From assembly GCA_905221605.1 (NCBI GenBank), contig CAJNDS010000768.1:684793-694792 (forward strand): a stretch of 10,000 bases of DNA. The letters are read 5' to 3'. The position numbers and the translations under genes were made by a program. Each line of letters opens with the position of its first letter. Within the stretch, counting starts at the first letter, position 1. The notes beneath the pieces are model-generated. The model was not told the origin of the DNA, did not search any database, and worked only from the letters and a program-made list of their open reading frames with translations. Positions 1 through 6,049 of this stretch are shown here, in pieces. The stretch comes from Symbiodinium natans (taxonomy: Eukaryota; Sar; Dinophyceae; Suessiales; Symbiodiniaceae).

Positions 1-32
1 GCCGGGGGCAGGATGTTGATTATGCCCGCCAT

Positions 33-65
33 TGCAAGCTTGCATCCTCGCACTCGCAGTGCGAG
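33..65. repeat. Palindrome TGCAAGCTTGCA followed by a hairpin
   Basis: Positions 33-44 form a perfect 12-bp palindrome around a HindIII site. Positions 47-54 (CTCGCACT) pair perfectly with 58-65 (AGTGCGAG) across a 3-base loop. No gene is attached to either, so the role is unknown. Confidence 0.6.
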
Positions 66-191
66 AGTGTAAGGACCTAGTTGACACCCTCTCCCTTACT
101 CACTGCGCACTGGCTCATCGCTACCCGGAAGCCGTGTCTATTCTTGTTGCTATACCCATTATAATACTGCGTTACTTGATGCTCTTTTTAT

Positions 192-222
192 ATTCTACTA
201 TAACTATTTATAGTTGTAGAAT
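192..222. repeat. AT-rich imperfect hairpin
   Basis: ATTCTAC (192-198) plus AACTA (202-206) pair with TAGTT (211-215) plus GTAGAAT (216-222). This is a 12-bp stem with a 3-base bulge (199-201) and a TTTA loop. It lies in the AT-rich patch and has no assigned role. Confidence 0.55.
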
Positions 223-294
223 TCTTTTTACACTATCTATGACTATTATGATTATGAACCTGTGGACTGCAGGCAAGCCGCCGACGCCGACGTT

Positions 295-325
295 CGCTGC
301 GCAGCGGTGCCCTTGTTAGGCACCG
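295..325. repeat. GC-rich palindrome and adjoining hairpin
   Basis: CGCTGCGCAGCG (295-306) is a perfect 12-bp palindrome. Overlapping it, CGGTGCC (305-311) pairs with GGCACCG (319-325) across a 7-base loop. The two structures are mutually exclusive at their shared bases. No gene context explains them. Confidence 0.55.
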
Positions 326-376
326 GCTGTGCTGCCCGCCGGCCTGGCAATCCGTGTTAAGGCTGGTGAAGATCTG

Positions 377-426
377 TTAGGGCTTAGGGTTTAGGGTCTG
401 GGTTTAGGGTTTAGGGTTTAGGTTTT
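377..426 (+). repeat. Degenerate TTTAGGG telomere-like block
   Basis: About six heptamer units with point changes (GGCTTAGGG, GGGTCTGGG), G-rich on the plus strand. A pyrimidine-rich stretch ending CTGCAG (427-442) separates it from the next block. That stretch would also read as a plus-strand 3' splice acceptor. Confidence 0.9.
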
Positions 427-440
427 CTTTCCCCTCCTGC

Positions 441-488
441 AGGGTTTAGGGTTTAGGGTTTAGGGTTTAGGGTTTAGAGTTTAGGGTT
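441..488 (+). repeat. TTTAGGG telomere-like block
   Basis: Near-perfect TTTAGGG units with one TTTAGAG variant. It directly follows a CTCCTGCAG box and ends TTTAGGGTTGC. Confidence 0.95.
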
Positions 489-1081
489 GCAACCCCGAGC
501 CCAACAAAAAGCCAGAAGCCCCCTACGCAGTGCCAGCGCAACCCGGCTTGCCGGCCCAAGGTTTGACTCAAAGTCGCTCACCCCCCCCATCTCTTGCTGC
601 TTCGGATCCCTAAACCCTAAACCCTAAACCCTAAACCCGAACCTCGAAGACTGTGAAGTTGAAGCTCAGGGCCGCCATGAATTTAGATGTGCTGTGTCTT
701 GGGTCTAGCATTCTCAACGTGAGGACCACGCACCAAAAAAAACATGCGAAGCTACGTAATGATGAGGAGCAGCCATGCTTTCCCGTTTTTGGGTCCTGGT
801 GGTGCACTTCGCTCGCGAGGAGGCTGAGGGCTGCTGCCTCTTGACCTGGCCCACTTGACACCATCAGCAGCCCACTTTTTCTGGACAAAGGAGGAACTCA
901 GGATCAAAAAGGGCACCCGTTTTTGGCTTTAAGGGGATTATAAGGGAACCCCAACCCAACCCCAAAAAAAGGAAATAAGGGCCCACGCCGGGTCCTAGTT
1001 TTTTTGGCCATGAAGGACGACAGAGGCAAGAGCAGCTGGGCCCCAGGCTGCGACTGTGGCAAGCGAGGCCTGGAAAGAAAT
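489..1081. other. Unassigned stretch between telomere-like blocks
   Basis: Contains the CCCTAAA block at 608-638. Plus and minus frames of 60-85 codons overlap at 631-888, and neither is recognisable. At 1010-1078 a plus frame starting MKDDRGKSSW has mostly G or C third positions. The same piece on the minus strand starts right after a strong acceptor-like tract (ATTTCTTTCCAG, about 1069-1080). One strand may carry an exon, but I cannot choose between them. Confidence 0.35.
608..638 (-). repeat. Four-unit CCCTAAA block
   Basis: Four perfect CCCTAAA units and a trailing CCC. The orientation is opposite to the blocks at 377-488. Confidence 0.95.
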
Positions 1082-1130
1082 CCTAAACCCTGCAGTTTAG
1101 GGTTTAGGGTTTAGGGTTTAGGGTTTAGGG
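1082..1130 (+). repeat. CCCTAAA/TTTAGGG inverted junction at a PstI site, then five TTTAGGG units
   Basis: CCTAAACCC (1082-1090) meets TGCAG and then exactly five perfect TTTAGGG units (1096-1130). The centre is a near-palindrome about CTGCAG, so the two arrays point away from each other at the junction. Confidence 0.9.
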
Positions 1131-1150
1131 GCCAACCTGCACCCTACAAG

Positions 1151-1192
1151 GCCCTAAAGCCTAAACACTCGACTCCAAAAACCCTAGACCCT
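1151..1192 (-). repeat. Degenerate CCCTAAA-like stretch
   Basis: Scattered CCCTAAA, GCCTAAAC and CCCTAGACCC variants about 20 bases after the TTTAGGG array at 1096-1130. The two therefore face each other like an eroded head-to-head telomere junction. Confidence 0.55.
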
Positions 1193-1395
1193 CCAACAAG
1201 CCTGCCAACCCCAAATTCCGGAACCCTTAAACTTTAGGGCACCCTCATCTCACCAATTGTGGTACGGGGGTGGCTTTGTTTGGAGCTTAGAATGCATCAG
1301 GCGGTGCAGGGCATGGTCAGCTATGTCGTGAACACATCCTGGAGTCAAAGGTTTAGGCCGCATTGCTACCACGAAGCACACCATACCACTTGCAA

Positions 1396-1458
1396 GTGTA
1401 TACACATGTATCTATATATATATATATACTCATGTACATATGTGCATACATATATAAC
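1396..1458. repeat. TA/TG microsatellite
   Basis: Begins with the palindrome GTGTATACAC (1396-1405). It contains (TA)8 at 1413-1428 and ends in mixed CATA/TGTA steps. Confidence 0.9.
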
Positions 1459-1583
1459 ATTACCCTACTACAATTCCGAACACCGTCGCTTAGCCGCCTA
1501 CCAGCGCATGTCCACAAGCTAGGGCCCCAGCAGGCTAACTCGCGACTGAGCGGGAGCACGGGCCTGGTTGCCGAGGTGATTGA

Positions 1584-1703
1584 GTATGTATATGTACATA
1601 CGTGTGTATATGCATTTCTCTACTTAGTCATGTATAATATATACATATGTATATATATATATATATATATATTTGTGTATATATGTGTACATGTGTGTAT
1701 ATG
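1584..1703. repeat. TA/TG microsatellite, self-complementary
   Basis: Mixed GTATATGTACATACGTGTGTATATG steps with an uninterrupted AT run at 1651-1672. Much of it is self-complementary. Confidence 0.9.
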
Positions 1704-2057
1704 TTTTTGGGGAAGGGCTGAGAGCAAGGACCTTGGGGGCTATGAGATAGGACCCTGCATAGGGAGATACAGTATCCTGGGTAAATAGGCAAGCTATGTG
1801 CAATGGGCCACAGAGGGCTGCAGAAGCTGCATTTCAGCAGAGGCTTTTCCTCCAACCCGACACCAACTAAAACCCTAAAATTGCCCTTAAAACCAAACTG
1901 CAGCGCCCTGAATATAGAAACCCTATCAAACAGCCTACTGGTTCTTAGTGGCGAGTGAGGGAATATGTGTATATTACATCCGCTATAAATGCGCATATAT
2001 ACTCTTTAATAAGGGGAAAACACATCAGGATGGCCGAAGAGCAGGATGGCCGGGAAC

Positions 2058-2328
2058 TTCGACGAAGACTCGGCATACCAACGGGCCGAGACGAAGTTCG
2101 ACGAAGGGCGGGGGGGCCGGGCGAAGGTTCGACGAAGGCCGGGAGGTTCGACGAAGGGGGAGGGGGTTCGACGAAGGCCGATACAAAAGGCCAAGACAAA
2201 GCCCGAAAAAAACGCGAAGGTTCGACGAAGGCTAAATGAAGGCCGGAGGTTCGACGAAGGCCACAGGGGCAGGGAGGGGGGTTCGACGAAGGCCAAGAGT
2301 TTCGACGAAGGCTAGGAGAGTTCGACGG
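2058..2328. repeat. Array of ten TTCGACGAAG boxes
   Basis: Copies of TTCGACGAAG, usually followed by GC or GG, start at 2058, 2097, 2128, 2147, 2167, 2221, 2250, 2282 and 2301, with a partial tenth at 2321. The first nine are identical over ten bases while the spacers differ. The core TTCGACGAA is palindromic except for its central base. Start-to-start spacings are 39, 31, 19, 20, 54, 29, 32, 19 and 20 bases, mostly near two, three, four or five DNA turns. All six frames give low-complexity peptides (FDEG, STKA, AFVEP repeats), so a coding origin is unlikely. A degraded minisatellite or a set of protein-binding sites fits better. A short direct repeat, CAGGATGGCCG (2026-2036 and 2042-2052), leads into the array. 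Confidence 0.85.
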
Positions 2329-2345
2329 CCTTTGCCGAAGGCTGT

Positions 2346-2416
2346 GTGCCATCCGCCCCCATACGCCGTCCTGATCGGTTTGCCCCTGATTTAAGGAATT
2401 ACGTAGGGTACTGCGT
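2346..2416. other. Spacer with no visible feature
   Basis: Mixed sequence between the TTCGACGAAG array and the inverted-repeat element; nothing recognised. Confidence 0.5.
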
Positions 2417-2447
2417 GAGGTTCATGGGTAGTTACAAGTTGGGTGAG

Positions 2448-2519
2448 AAGTACCCTGGCAGAAGTATGGTAAGTACTTCTGATAACAAGTACCCTAAACG
2501 GGCAGAAGTATGGTAAGTA
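2448..2519. repeat. Tandem duplication, second copy with a 5-base insertion
   Basis: AAGTACCCT plus GGCAGAAGTATGGTAAGTA occurs at 2448-2475 and again at 2487-2519. The second copy has AAACG (2496-2500) inserted exactly after ACCCT, creating a CCCTAAAC telomere-like word. Within copy 1, GAAGTA and TACTTC (2461-2479) can form a small hairpin. Confidence 0.8.
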
Positions 2520-2639
2520 TAAGATTTCTGGTTCCCCTTTGCAACTGGACTCCTTGCTGGTTCCCCCAAACCCTAAACGCTTTTTCCAACCTGTGCTGAG
2601 GCCGAGGCATGTGACGGGAAGGGCATACACTGGCGCTCT

Positions 2640-2669
2640 CAAACCCTAAGACTCAGACCCTAAACCCTG
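2640..2669 (-). repeat. Degenerate CCCTAAA stretch
   Basis: AAACCCTAAG and CCCTAAACCCT words just inside the right inverted end of the 2417-2691 segment. Confidence 0.7.
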
Positions 2670-2693
2670 CTTGTATCTACCCATGAACCTCCA

Positions 2694-2790
2694 GGCAAGT
2701 GCTCAGCCCAGGGCCCCGGCCGGCGCCGGCGCTGCGCCGCGAGCTTTCGCAGCGGTGGGCGAGACGTGGCGGGGAGCCTCGGGAGAGGCT
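2694..2790. other. GC-rich island with GCCGGCGCCGGC palindrome
   Basis: A strongly GC-rich stretch. 2719-2730 is a perfect 12-bp palindrome. It lies between a CCCTAAA stretch on its left and a TTTAGGG block on its right. No coding frame stands out. Confidence 0.5.
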
Positions 2791-2796
2791 TTGAGT

Positions 2797-2876
2797 AGGG
2801 TTTAGGGTTTAGGGTTTAGGGTGTAGGGTTTAGGGTATTGGGCTTGAGGGTTTAGGGCTTTAGGGCTTTAGGGCTT
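2797..2876 (+). repeat. TTTAGGG block decaying into TTTAGGGC
   Basis: Perfect units at the left grade into GTGTAGGG, TATTGGGC and eight-base TTTAGGGC variants at the right. This is a visible gradient of decay along one array. Confidence 0.9.
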
Positions 2877-3108
2877 CAGTGTTCTTGCTTCCTTGTCTAA
2901 CGCATGGCCATGCCACGCTTCCTCTGAGGCTTCGAGCCTGATTCTCTCAGCACAGCCTCGGGCCTCCAAGCCCTATACTTGGCTGCACTCAGGAGGGGAG
3001 CTATAAATTAAACTTGTAGCTGCCTTATTAAGAAACCCAATAAACCCAAAAAGGGTAAGGATCTAAAGTTACAGTAAAGTACCACAAAGTATAGTATATA
3101 AGCCCTAA
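2877..3108. other. Unassigned region with an AT-rich patch
   Basis: No supported gene. On the minus strand, 2874-2975 is open and reads as a charged helical peptide preceded by TATAG. Third-position GC is only about half, so I do not call it. 2996-3105 is AT-rich (TATAAATTAAAC, AGTATAGTATATAAG). 3105-3131 holds degenerate CCCTAAG/CCCAAAA words. Confidence 0.4.
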
Positions 3109-3426
3109 GCCCAAAACAGCCCAAAACCCTATGACTACCTGAAAGCCAGGGAAGCATGGCTGGGGGCATGCCTTTTCAAGGCAGGGTCTTGGTTAAAGGC
3201 AAGCCGCGCAGAGGTAAACAAGCTTGTCGTCAAAATCGTCTCAGTTCCGGGCTCCTTGCCCAAACAATCCGAGGACAGAGTCTGGGCTGCGAGCGCGAGC
3301 GTCGCGGCTGTGGATGCGAGCTTCAATCTGAGATTTGTGAGGATTTGGGATTTACGGCACTTGAAACTTGCAGTTTTGAGCTTGGAAGGAGATTCTGAAA
3401 CTCTCCTCCTCTCGCCGTTTGAATTT
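3109..3426 (+). CDS. Candidate exon or open frame, unknown product
   Basis: Open for 106 codons between an in-frame TAA (3106-3108) and TGA (3427-3429), with no obligatory ATG. It reads DYLKAREAWLGACLF and later KLVVKIVSVPGSLPKQ. By hand count, GC is about 61% at third, 56% at first and 45% at second positions, the order expected of coding sequence in a GC-leaning genome. The overlapping minus frame (3135-3509) has a less coding-like order. Against it, a frame this long is expected by chance in 10 kb, no family is recognised, and 3365-3425 matches a dispersed repeat near 8893-9062. Possible acceptors are CAAAACAG (to 3119) or AAAGCCAG (to 3149). Confidence 0.22.
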
Positions 3427-3798
3427 TGATCGCGGTCCCCAGGCATGCAACACTCCAAACCTCCGACAAAAGCCCCTTCTGATGTCTTGAACCTTCCGTG
3501 CAAACTCAAGAAATCTTCAAGACTGACTGCTGACCAGCCAAGCTCAAGAACACCTGCATATTAATATTGAGATACCGCGAGAGTTAGACCACCAAAGGTG
3601 TTGCCTTTCCCGCGGTACGTTTCGTTGCTTACGACGCACCACATATCCCAGGCCTTCTCTTGCTGGAGATTCGGCTGCAGCGACCTGCACACAGCAAAAG
3701 CCCGCCAAGTACAGAGAGTTGCAGCCTCAAGGGACCATGCGGACACTGCGGCAAAGGTCGGGCGGGCAAAGGATGCCACACCACAAACAGATCACAAT
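3427..3798. other. Unassigned region
   Basis: Open frames on both strands (for example plus 3598-3822, minus 3561-3779) mirror each other and neither is recognisable. The plus frame of the preceding open region continues here after its TGA with few stops, which could be chance. No repeats or structures noted. Confidence 0.4.
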
Positions 3799-3877
3799 AG
3801 GGGGTACTCTAATCCCTATTAAGGACTGTTAGTCATAGGGGGTACTTTTATTAAGGACTGTTAGTATAAGGGGGAAC
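3799..3877. repeat. Direct repeat of an AGGGGGTACT/TTAAGGACTGTTAGT unit
   Basis: AGGGGGTACT followed by ATTAAGGACTGTTAGT occurs twice (3799-3836 and 3837-3867), and a third AGGGGG follows at 3869. TTAGTCATAGGGGGTAC (3829-3845) matches 8112-8128 at 16 of 17 bases, so this belongs to a dispersed family. 9523-9570 has similar AGGGGTACC/AGGGGTCCC words. Confidence 0.7.
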
Positions 3878-3887
3878 ATCCCAAGTT

Positions 3888-3900
3888 GTAGGGTTTAGGG
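3888..3900 (+). repeat. Short TTTAGGG word
   Basis: GTAGGGTTTAGGG: fewer than two units, at the right edge of the direct-repeat cluster. Confidence 0.7.
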
Positions 3901-3969
3901 CACTGGCCCTCCACCCACCCTCGTGCCTGGATCGCACAGGGCCTCTGGAGCGCAGGCATGAATGTGCTG

Positions 3970-4257
3970 TTTAGGGTTTAGGGTTTAGGGTTTAGGGTTT
4001 AGGGTTTAGGGTTTAGGGTTTGCTGGGAGGCCCGTTTTACACCGAAACCCGACTCCCGGCCCCTGCAGACTCTGAAAGCTGGTGCATGGTTGGGGATGGC
4101 TGGGTCCCCGGGTCCTGACTTGATGCCTTTCTTCGGTTCAGGTCTAGGGTTCATTTGGCTGCAGGATGAGGCCGTCGTGATAAAGCCTGTAGACCAGAAA
4201 GCAGCAAACCCTAAACCCTAAACCCTAAACCCTAAACCCTAAACCCTAAACCCTAAA
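3970..4257. mobile_element. 288-bp segment bounded by a perfect 56-bp inverted repeat of telomere units
   Basis: The left arm is exactly seven TTTAGGG units (3970-4018) plus TTTGCTG (4019-4025). The right arm is CAGCAAA (4202-4208) plus exactly seven CCCTAAA units (4209-4257). The arms are perfect reverse complements over 56 bp, and the match stops at both ends. The 176-bp spacer (4026-4201) has no clear gene. It contains CGGCCCCTGCAG and TTTGGCTGCAG tracts that resemble splice acceptors. GTGCT lies near each outer edge (3964-3968 and 4261-4265) and might be an offset target duplication. Alternatives are a pair of independent telomere-repeat insertions, a foldback element, or an intron with self-complementary ends. 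Confidence 0.6.
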
Positions 4258-4259
4258 CC

Positions 4260-4353
4260 GGTGCTTCTTAAATCTGCGCGGGCCGATCCCAAGTCCAGTT
4301 GCGAGCTGCGGCTGCCCTTTCGACTTCGTCTTCATGTCTTCTTTCTCCCCCAA
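4260..4353. other. Island with exon-like composition, strand uncertain
   Basis: On the plus strand it reads CPFDFVFMSSFSPK up to AAG followed by GCAAGC (GC-type donor), with about 70% GC third positions. It would join in phase with the island starting at 4462. On the minus strand another open frame (ALGEKEDMKTKSKG) shares the same third-position class and scores about as well. I therefore cannot assign the coding strand. Confidence 0.25.
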
Positions 4354-4359
4354 GGCAAG

Positions 4360-4438
4360 CCCTAAACCCTAAACCCTAAACCCTGAACCCTAAACCCTAA
4401 ACCCTAAGACCTGACCCCTGAACCCTAAACCCTAAACC
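4360..4438 (-). repeat. CCCTAAA block with CCCTGAA and CCTAAGA variants
   Basis: About eleven units, the middle ones degenerate. It is preceded by CAAGGCAAG on the plus strand. On the minus strand the block starts immediately after GATCAG, so it could begin an intron there (CAG then GTTTAGGG). Confidence 0.95.
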
Positions 4439-4461
4439 TGATCTTGGCCCAACACCCTCCA

Positions 4462-4566
4462 GCAAATCTTCCGGCCCATCCTGAACAAGCGCGAGGAGCA
4501 CAAGGTGTTGGCAGTTCACATCGGGGAGCTAGAGGAGGGACCCTTTTTAGGCACCTTAAGGGCTTA
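4462..4566. other. Island with exon-like composition, strand uncertain
   Basis: On the plus strand, after CACCCTCCAG, it reads QIFRPILNKREEHK and then VLAVHIGELEE, with about 19 of 24 third positions G or C. The minus strand offers a short exon from TTGTTCAG to a good CAG/GTTTAG donor at the edge of the CCCTAAA block. The island is flanked by CCCTAAA on the left and TTTAGGG on the right. No family is recognised. Confidence 0.3.
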
Positions 4567-4686
4567 TTTAGGGTTTAGGGTTTAGGATTAATGATCCTTA
4601 GGGTTCAGGGCTTAGGGCTTAGGGCTTAGGGCTTGGGGTTTAGGGTTTAGGGTTTAGGGTTTGGGGTTAGGGTTTTGGGTTTAGGG
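4567..4686 (+). repeat. Long mixed TTTAGGG / GGGCTTA block
   Basis: TTTAGGG units interrupted by GATTAATGATCC, a run of four GGGCTTA variants, and TTTGGGG variants. The homogenised GGGCTTA run suggests local amplification of a mutated unit. Confidence 0.9.
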
Positions 4687-4804
4687 ATACAGAGCCTATA
4701 TAAGGTCGGATGTAAGGGTATCGGGAGAGCTGGAGGCGCAAAGCCTTTGGGATGCGCAGAGGGCAGCTCATGTTGGGTCCGCTGTCCCTTTTTCCAGAGC
4801 TGCT

Positions 4805-4840
4805 CCCTAAACCCTAAACCCCAAACCCCAAACCCTAAAC
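4805..4840 (-). repeat. CCCTAAA/CCCCAAA block
   Basis: Five units, two of them CCCCAAA. On the plus strand it follows TGTCCCTTTTTCCAG and runs directly into CAG at 4840-4842, so it could be the tail of an intron. Confidence 0.9.
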
Positions 4841-4842
4841 AG

Positions 4843-4966
4843 ACCAGGATGGCCCTTAAACTTCCTCCGAAAAAGATTCCTGCACATGATCCTCTTAAAC
4901 CCCATCACGGAAAACAGCAGACATCCCTTCAGGGCCTACCTAGTAGAGCTGCTGAACAGCACCAGG
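4843..4966 (+). CDS. Candidate internal exon, unknown product
   Basis: After the CCCTAAACAG acceptor-like end of a telomere block, a plus frame reads PLNFLRKRFLHMILLNP, then ITENSRHPFRAYLVELLNST, and ends at AGG followed by GTGCCC. Hand-counted GC is about 72% at third, 42% at first and 37% at second positions. That strong coding-type bias is absent from the competing frame, which has about 33% GC at third positions. All three minus frames contain stops. A continuation from GGG CAG ATC at 5068 (reading QIVLQNFMPML) is in a compatible phase if 4967-5067 is an intron. No family is recognised. The exon would be bounded by CCCTAAA before its acceptor. Confidence 0.35.
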
Positions 4967-5106
4967 GTGCCCAGGACTTTTGCGAGGCAAAGGCCGGGAA
5001 TCGAAAACAGGTCATGTTTGGGCACGGCAACCCCACGCCATCGGCAGCCAGAAGCATCCGAAAACAGGGGCAGATCGTGCTGCAAAACTTCATGCCGATG
5101 CTGGGG

Positions 5107-5165
5107 TTTAGGGTTTAGGGTTTAGGGTTTAGGGTTTAGGGTTTAGGGTTTAGGGTTTAGGGTTT
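5107..5165 (+). repeat. Eight perfect TTTAGGG units ending TTTGCT
   Basis: 5107-5162 is exactly eight perfect units, followed by TTTGCT (5163-5168). The same junction bounds both arms of the 3970-4257 segment. Confidence 0.97.
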
Positions 5166-5196
5166 GCTACTCTGGAGCCCCAAGTGCACCCTGAAC

Positions 5197-5319
5197 CCTC
5201 AGTCGTTGTCTCCCATACCGATTCTATAACCTCATTCAAGATGACGCCGTGCATGCGGATGCATGTATGCAAGTGTCCGAGGGCGTGCATTATGCTGCCC
5301 GCGACCCCGCGGCACGGGG
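5197..5319 (-). CDS. Candidate internal exon, unknown product
   Basis: On the minus strand, after the acceptor-like ATCATGTTCAG, the frame reads SIMHALGHLHTCIRMHG then VILNEVIESVWETT. It ends at GAGG followed by GTTCAGGG, a GT donor made of a mutated telomere unit. GC is about 74% at third, 56% at first and 46% at second positions. The plus strand of the same segment is also open (LPYRFYNLIQDDAVHADAC) and could join 5068-5105 across a 97-base intron beginning GTTTAGGG. Its third positions are less GC-rich (about 56%), so I prefer the minus strand, weakly. No family is recognised. Confidence 0.25.
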
Positions 5320-5976
5320 CTGAACATGATATGCAAGGCTTACGGCAAGGTTTAAGAAGCTTAGGGTTCAGGGGATTTTCGGGGCTGAGTGGGATTCGAG
5401 ACTTTCAAGGATGCAGGTGCTTCAAGAATTCAGGAATGCAGTTTTTTGGGTGTGGTGCTTCGGCTCCAGGGCTTTAGGGGCCTAGGATTGCTGGAGATCT
5501 CCAGGGCGCGGGCGGTATCCTCTGCCTCCAGGCCCTCCTGAGCTGAGGCGGGATTTCGCTTGCATCCATCACCAATACACAACAGCCCCAGCTGAAAAAG
5601 GCGAAAGGTCGTTTCGACTCTCGAAGCACTGCTATTCACAGAACCGAGGATTAGCTGTCTTGCACGAGCACAGAGCCTTAAACCGGAATTCAATCGAGGC
5701 GTGTTGTTCGGTTGGCCGTGGGCGTGGGCCTGCCAGAAGGGTTTTTGGCCTGGACGGCGTGCTTGGAGGTTATCGTCCTACTTAATAGGGTTGTAAGCCA
5801 AGTAGCTATCACCAAAGATTAACTGTGGCCATCCATTCTAAATTACCAATAACTACCCGTGAACCTCTGCAAAACCCGTTTACCCCAAAACACATGCTGT
5901 AGGCCGAGATGCCGGGATGCCAATTTTGGCCTCGGTATCCTGGCAGGCTCTCTCTTGAAACAGTTTAGTAGGAAAG
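5320..5976. other. Unassigned region
   Basis: No supported gene. 5340-5365 contains degraded TTTAAGAAGCTTAGGGTTCAGGGG. Frames are open on both strands between 5430 and 5780 with few stops but without clear codon-position bias. 5851-5867 (AACTACCCGTGAACCTC) is a diverged copy of the inverted end of the 2417-2691 segment. Confidence 0.4.
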
Positions 5977-6049
5977 CCTAAACCCTAAACCCTAAACATC
6001 CCTAAACCCTAAACCCTAAACCCTAAACCCTAAACCCTAAACCCTAAAC
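5977..6049 (-). repeat. CCCTAAA block split by one short interruption
   Basis: Three units (5977-5997), then ATC, then seven perfect units (6000-6049). Confidence 0.97.

Larger units (their letters stand above)
1..376. other. Unassigned, hairpin-rich region with AT-rich centre
   Basis: No supported gene. A 95-residue open frame at 32-319 shows no recognisable family and runs through the AT-rich patch at about 150-255, so I treat it as chance. The region carries hairpins at 47-65, 192-222 and 305-325 and a palindrome at 295-306. The sharp switch from AT-rich (150-255) to GC-rich (270-350) suggests a junction of unrelated pieces. Confidence 0.5.
1193..2026. other. Unassigned region with microsatellites
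   Basis: No supported gene. Open frames here run through the TA/TG repeats (Tyr/Ile/Cys/Val runs) or lie in low-information sequence. The two microsatellites at 1396-1458 and 1584-1703 are listed separately. 1704-2026 is ordinary mixed sequence with scattered single CCCTAAA-like words (for example near 1871) and nothing else that I can see. Confidence 0.5.
2417..2691. mobile_element. 275-bp segment with perfect 15-bp terminal inverted repeats (possible MITE-like element)
   Basis: The left end GAGGTTCATGGGTAG (2417-2431) is the exact reverse complement of the right end CTACCCATGAACCTC (2677-2691). The interior has no long open frame. It carries a tandem duplication (2448-2519), a short CCCTAAA word (2565-2578) and a degenerate CCCTAAA stretch (2640-2669). 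I see no clear target-site duplication. A related single end lies at 5851-5867, and a diverged partial copy of the interior is likely at 7855-7958. Size, inverted ends and lack of coding fit a non-autonomous element; the superfamily is unknown. Confidence 0.5.

Noticed and set aside
32-319. 95-residue open frame at the left edge
   Set aside because: It crosses an AT-rich hairpin and a GC-rich hairpin, has no recognisable family and no coding-type codon-position bias.
377-488. A true chromosome end
   Set aside because: The arrays are short, internal, interrupted and present in both orientations throughout the window.
1259-1788. Open frames rich in Tyr, Ile, Cys and Val
   Set aside because: They are translations of the TA/TG microsatellites and would be expected in any such repeat.
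1945-2352. Open frames of 89-135 residues with FDEG, STKA or AFVEP repeats
   Set aside because: All come from the TTCGACGAAG boxes. Several frames on both strands are open at once and variable spacers break any unit register.
3109-3990. Stop-codon reassignment, because a plus frame continues past TGA and TAA with few stops
   Set aside because: The stop count is lower than random but not decisive. The CFAP97-like exons give no evidence of internal stops, and ordinary introns explain the pattern equally well.
4675-5118. 147-residue plus-strand frame ending in GFRV
   Set aside because: Its ends are translated telomere units and third-position GC is only about one third. The competing frame at 4843-4966 has much stronger coding bias.
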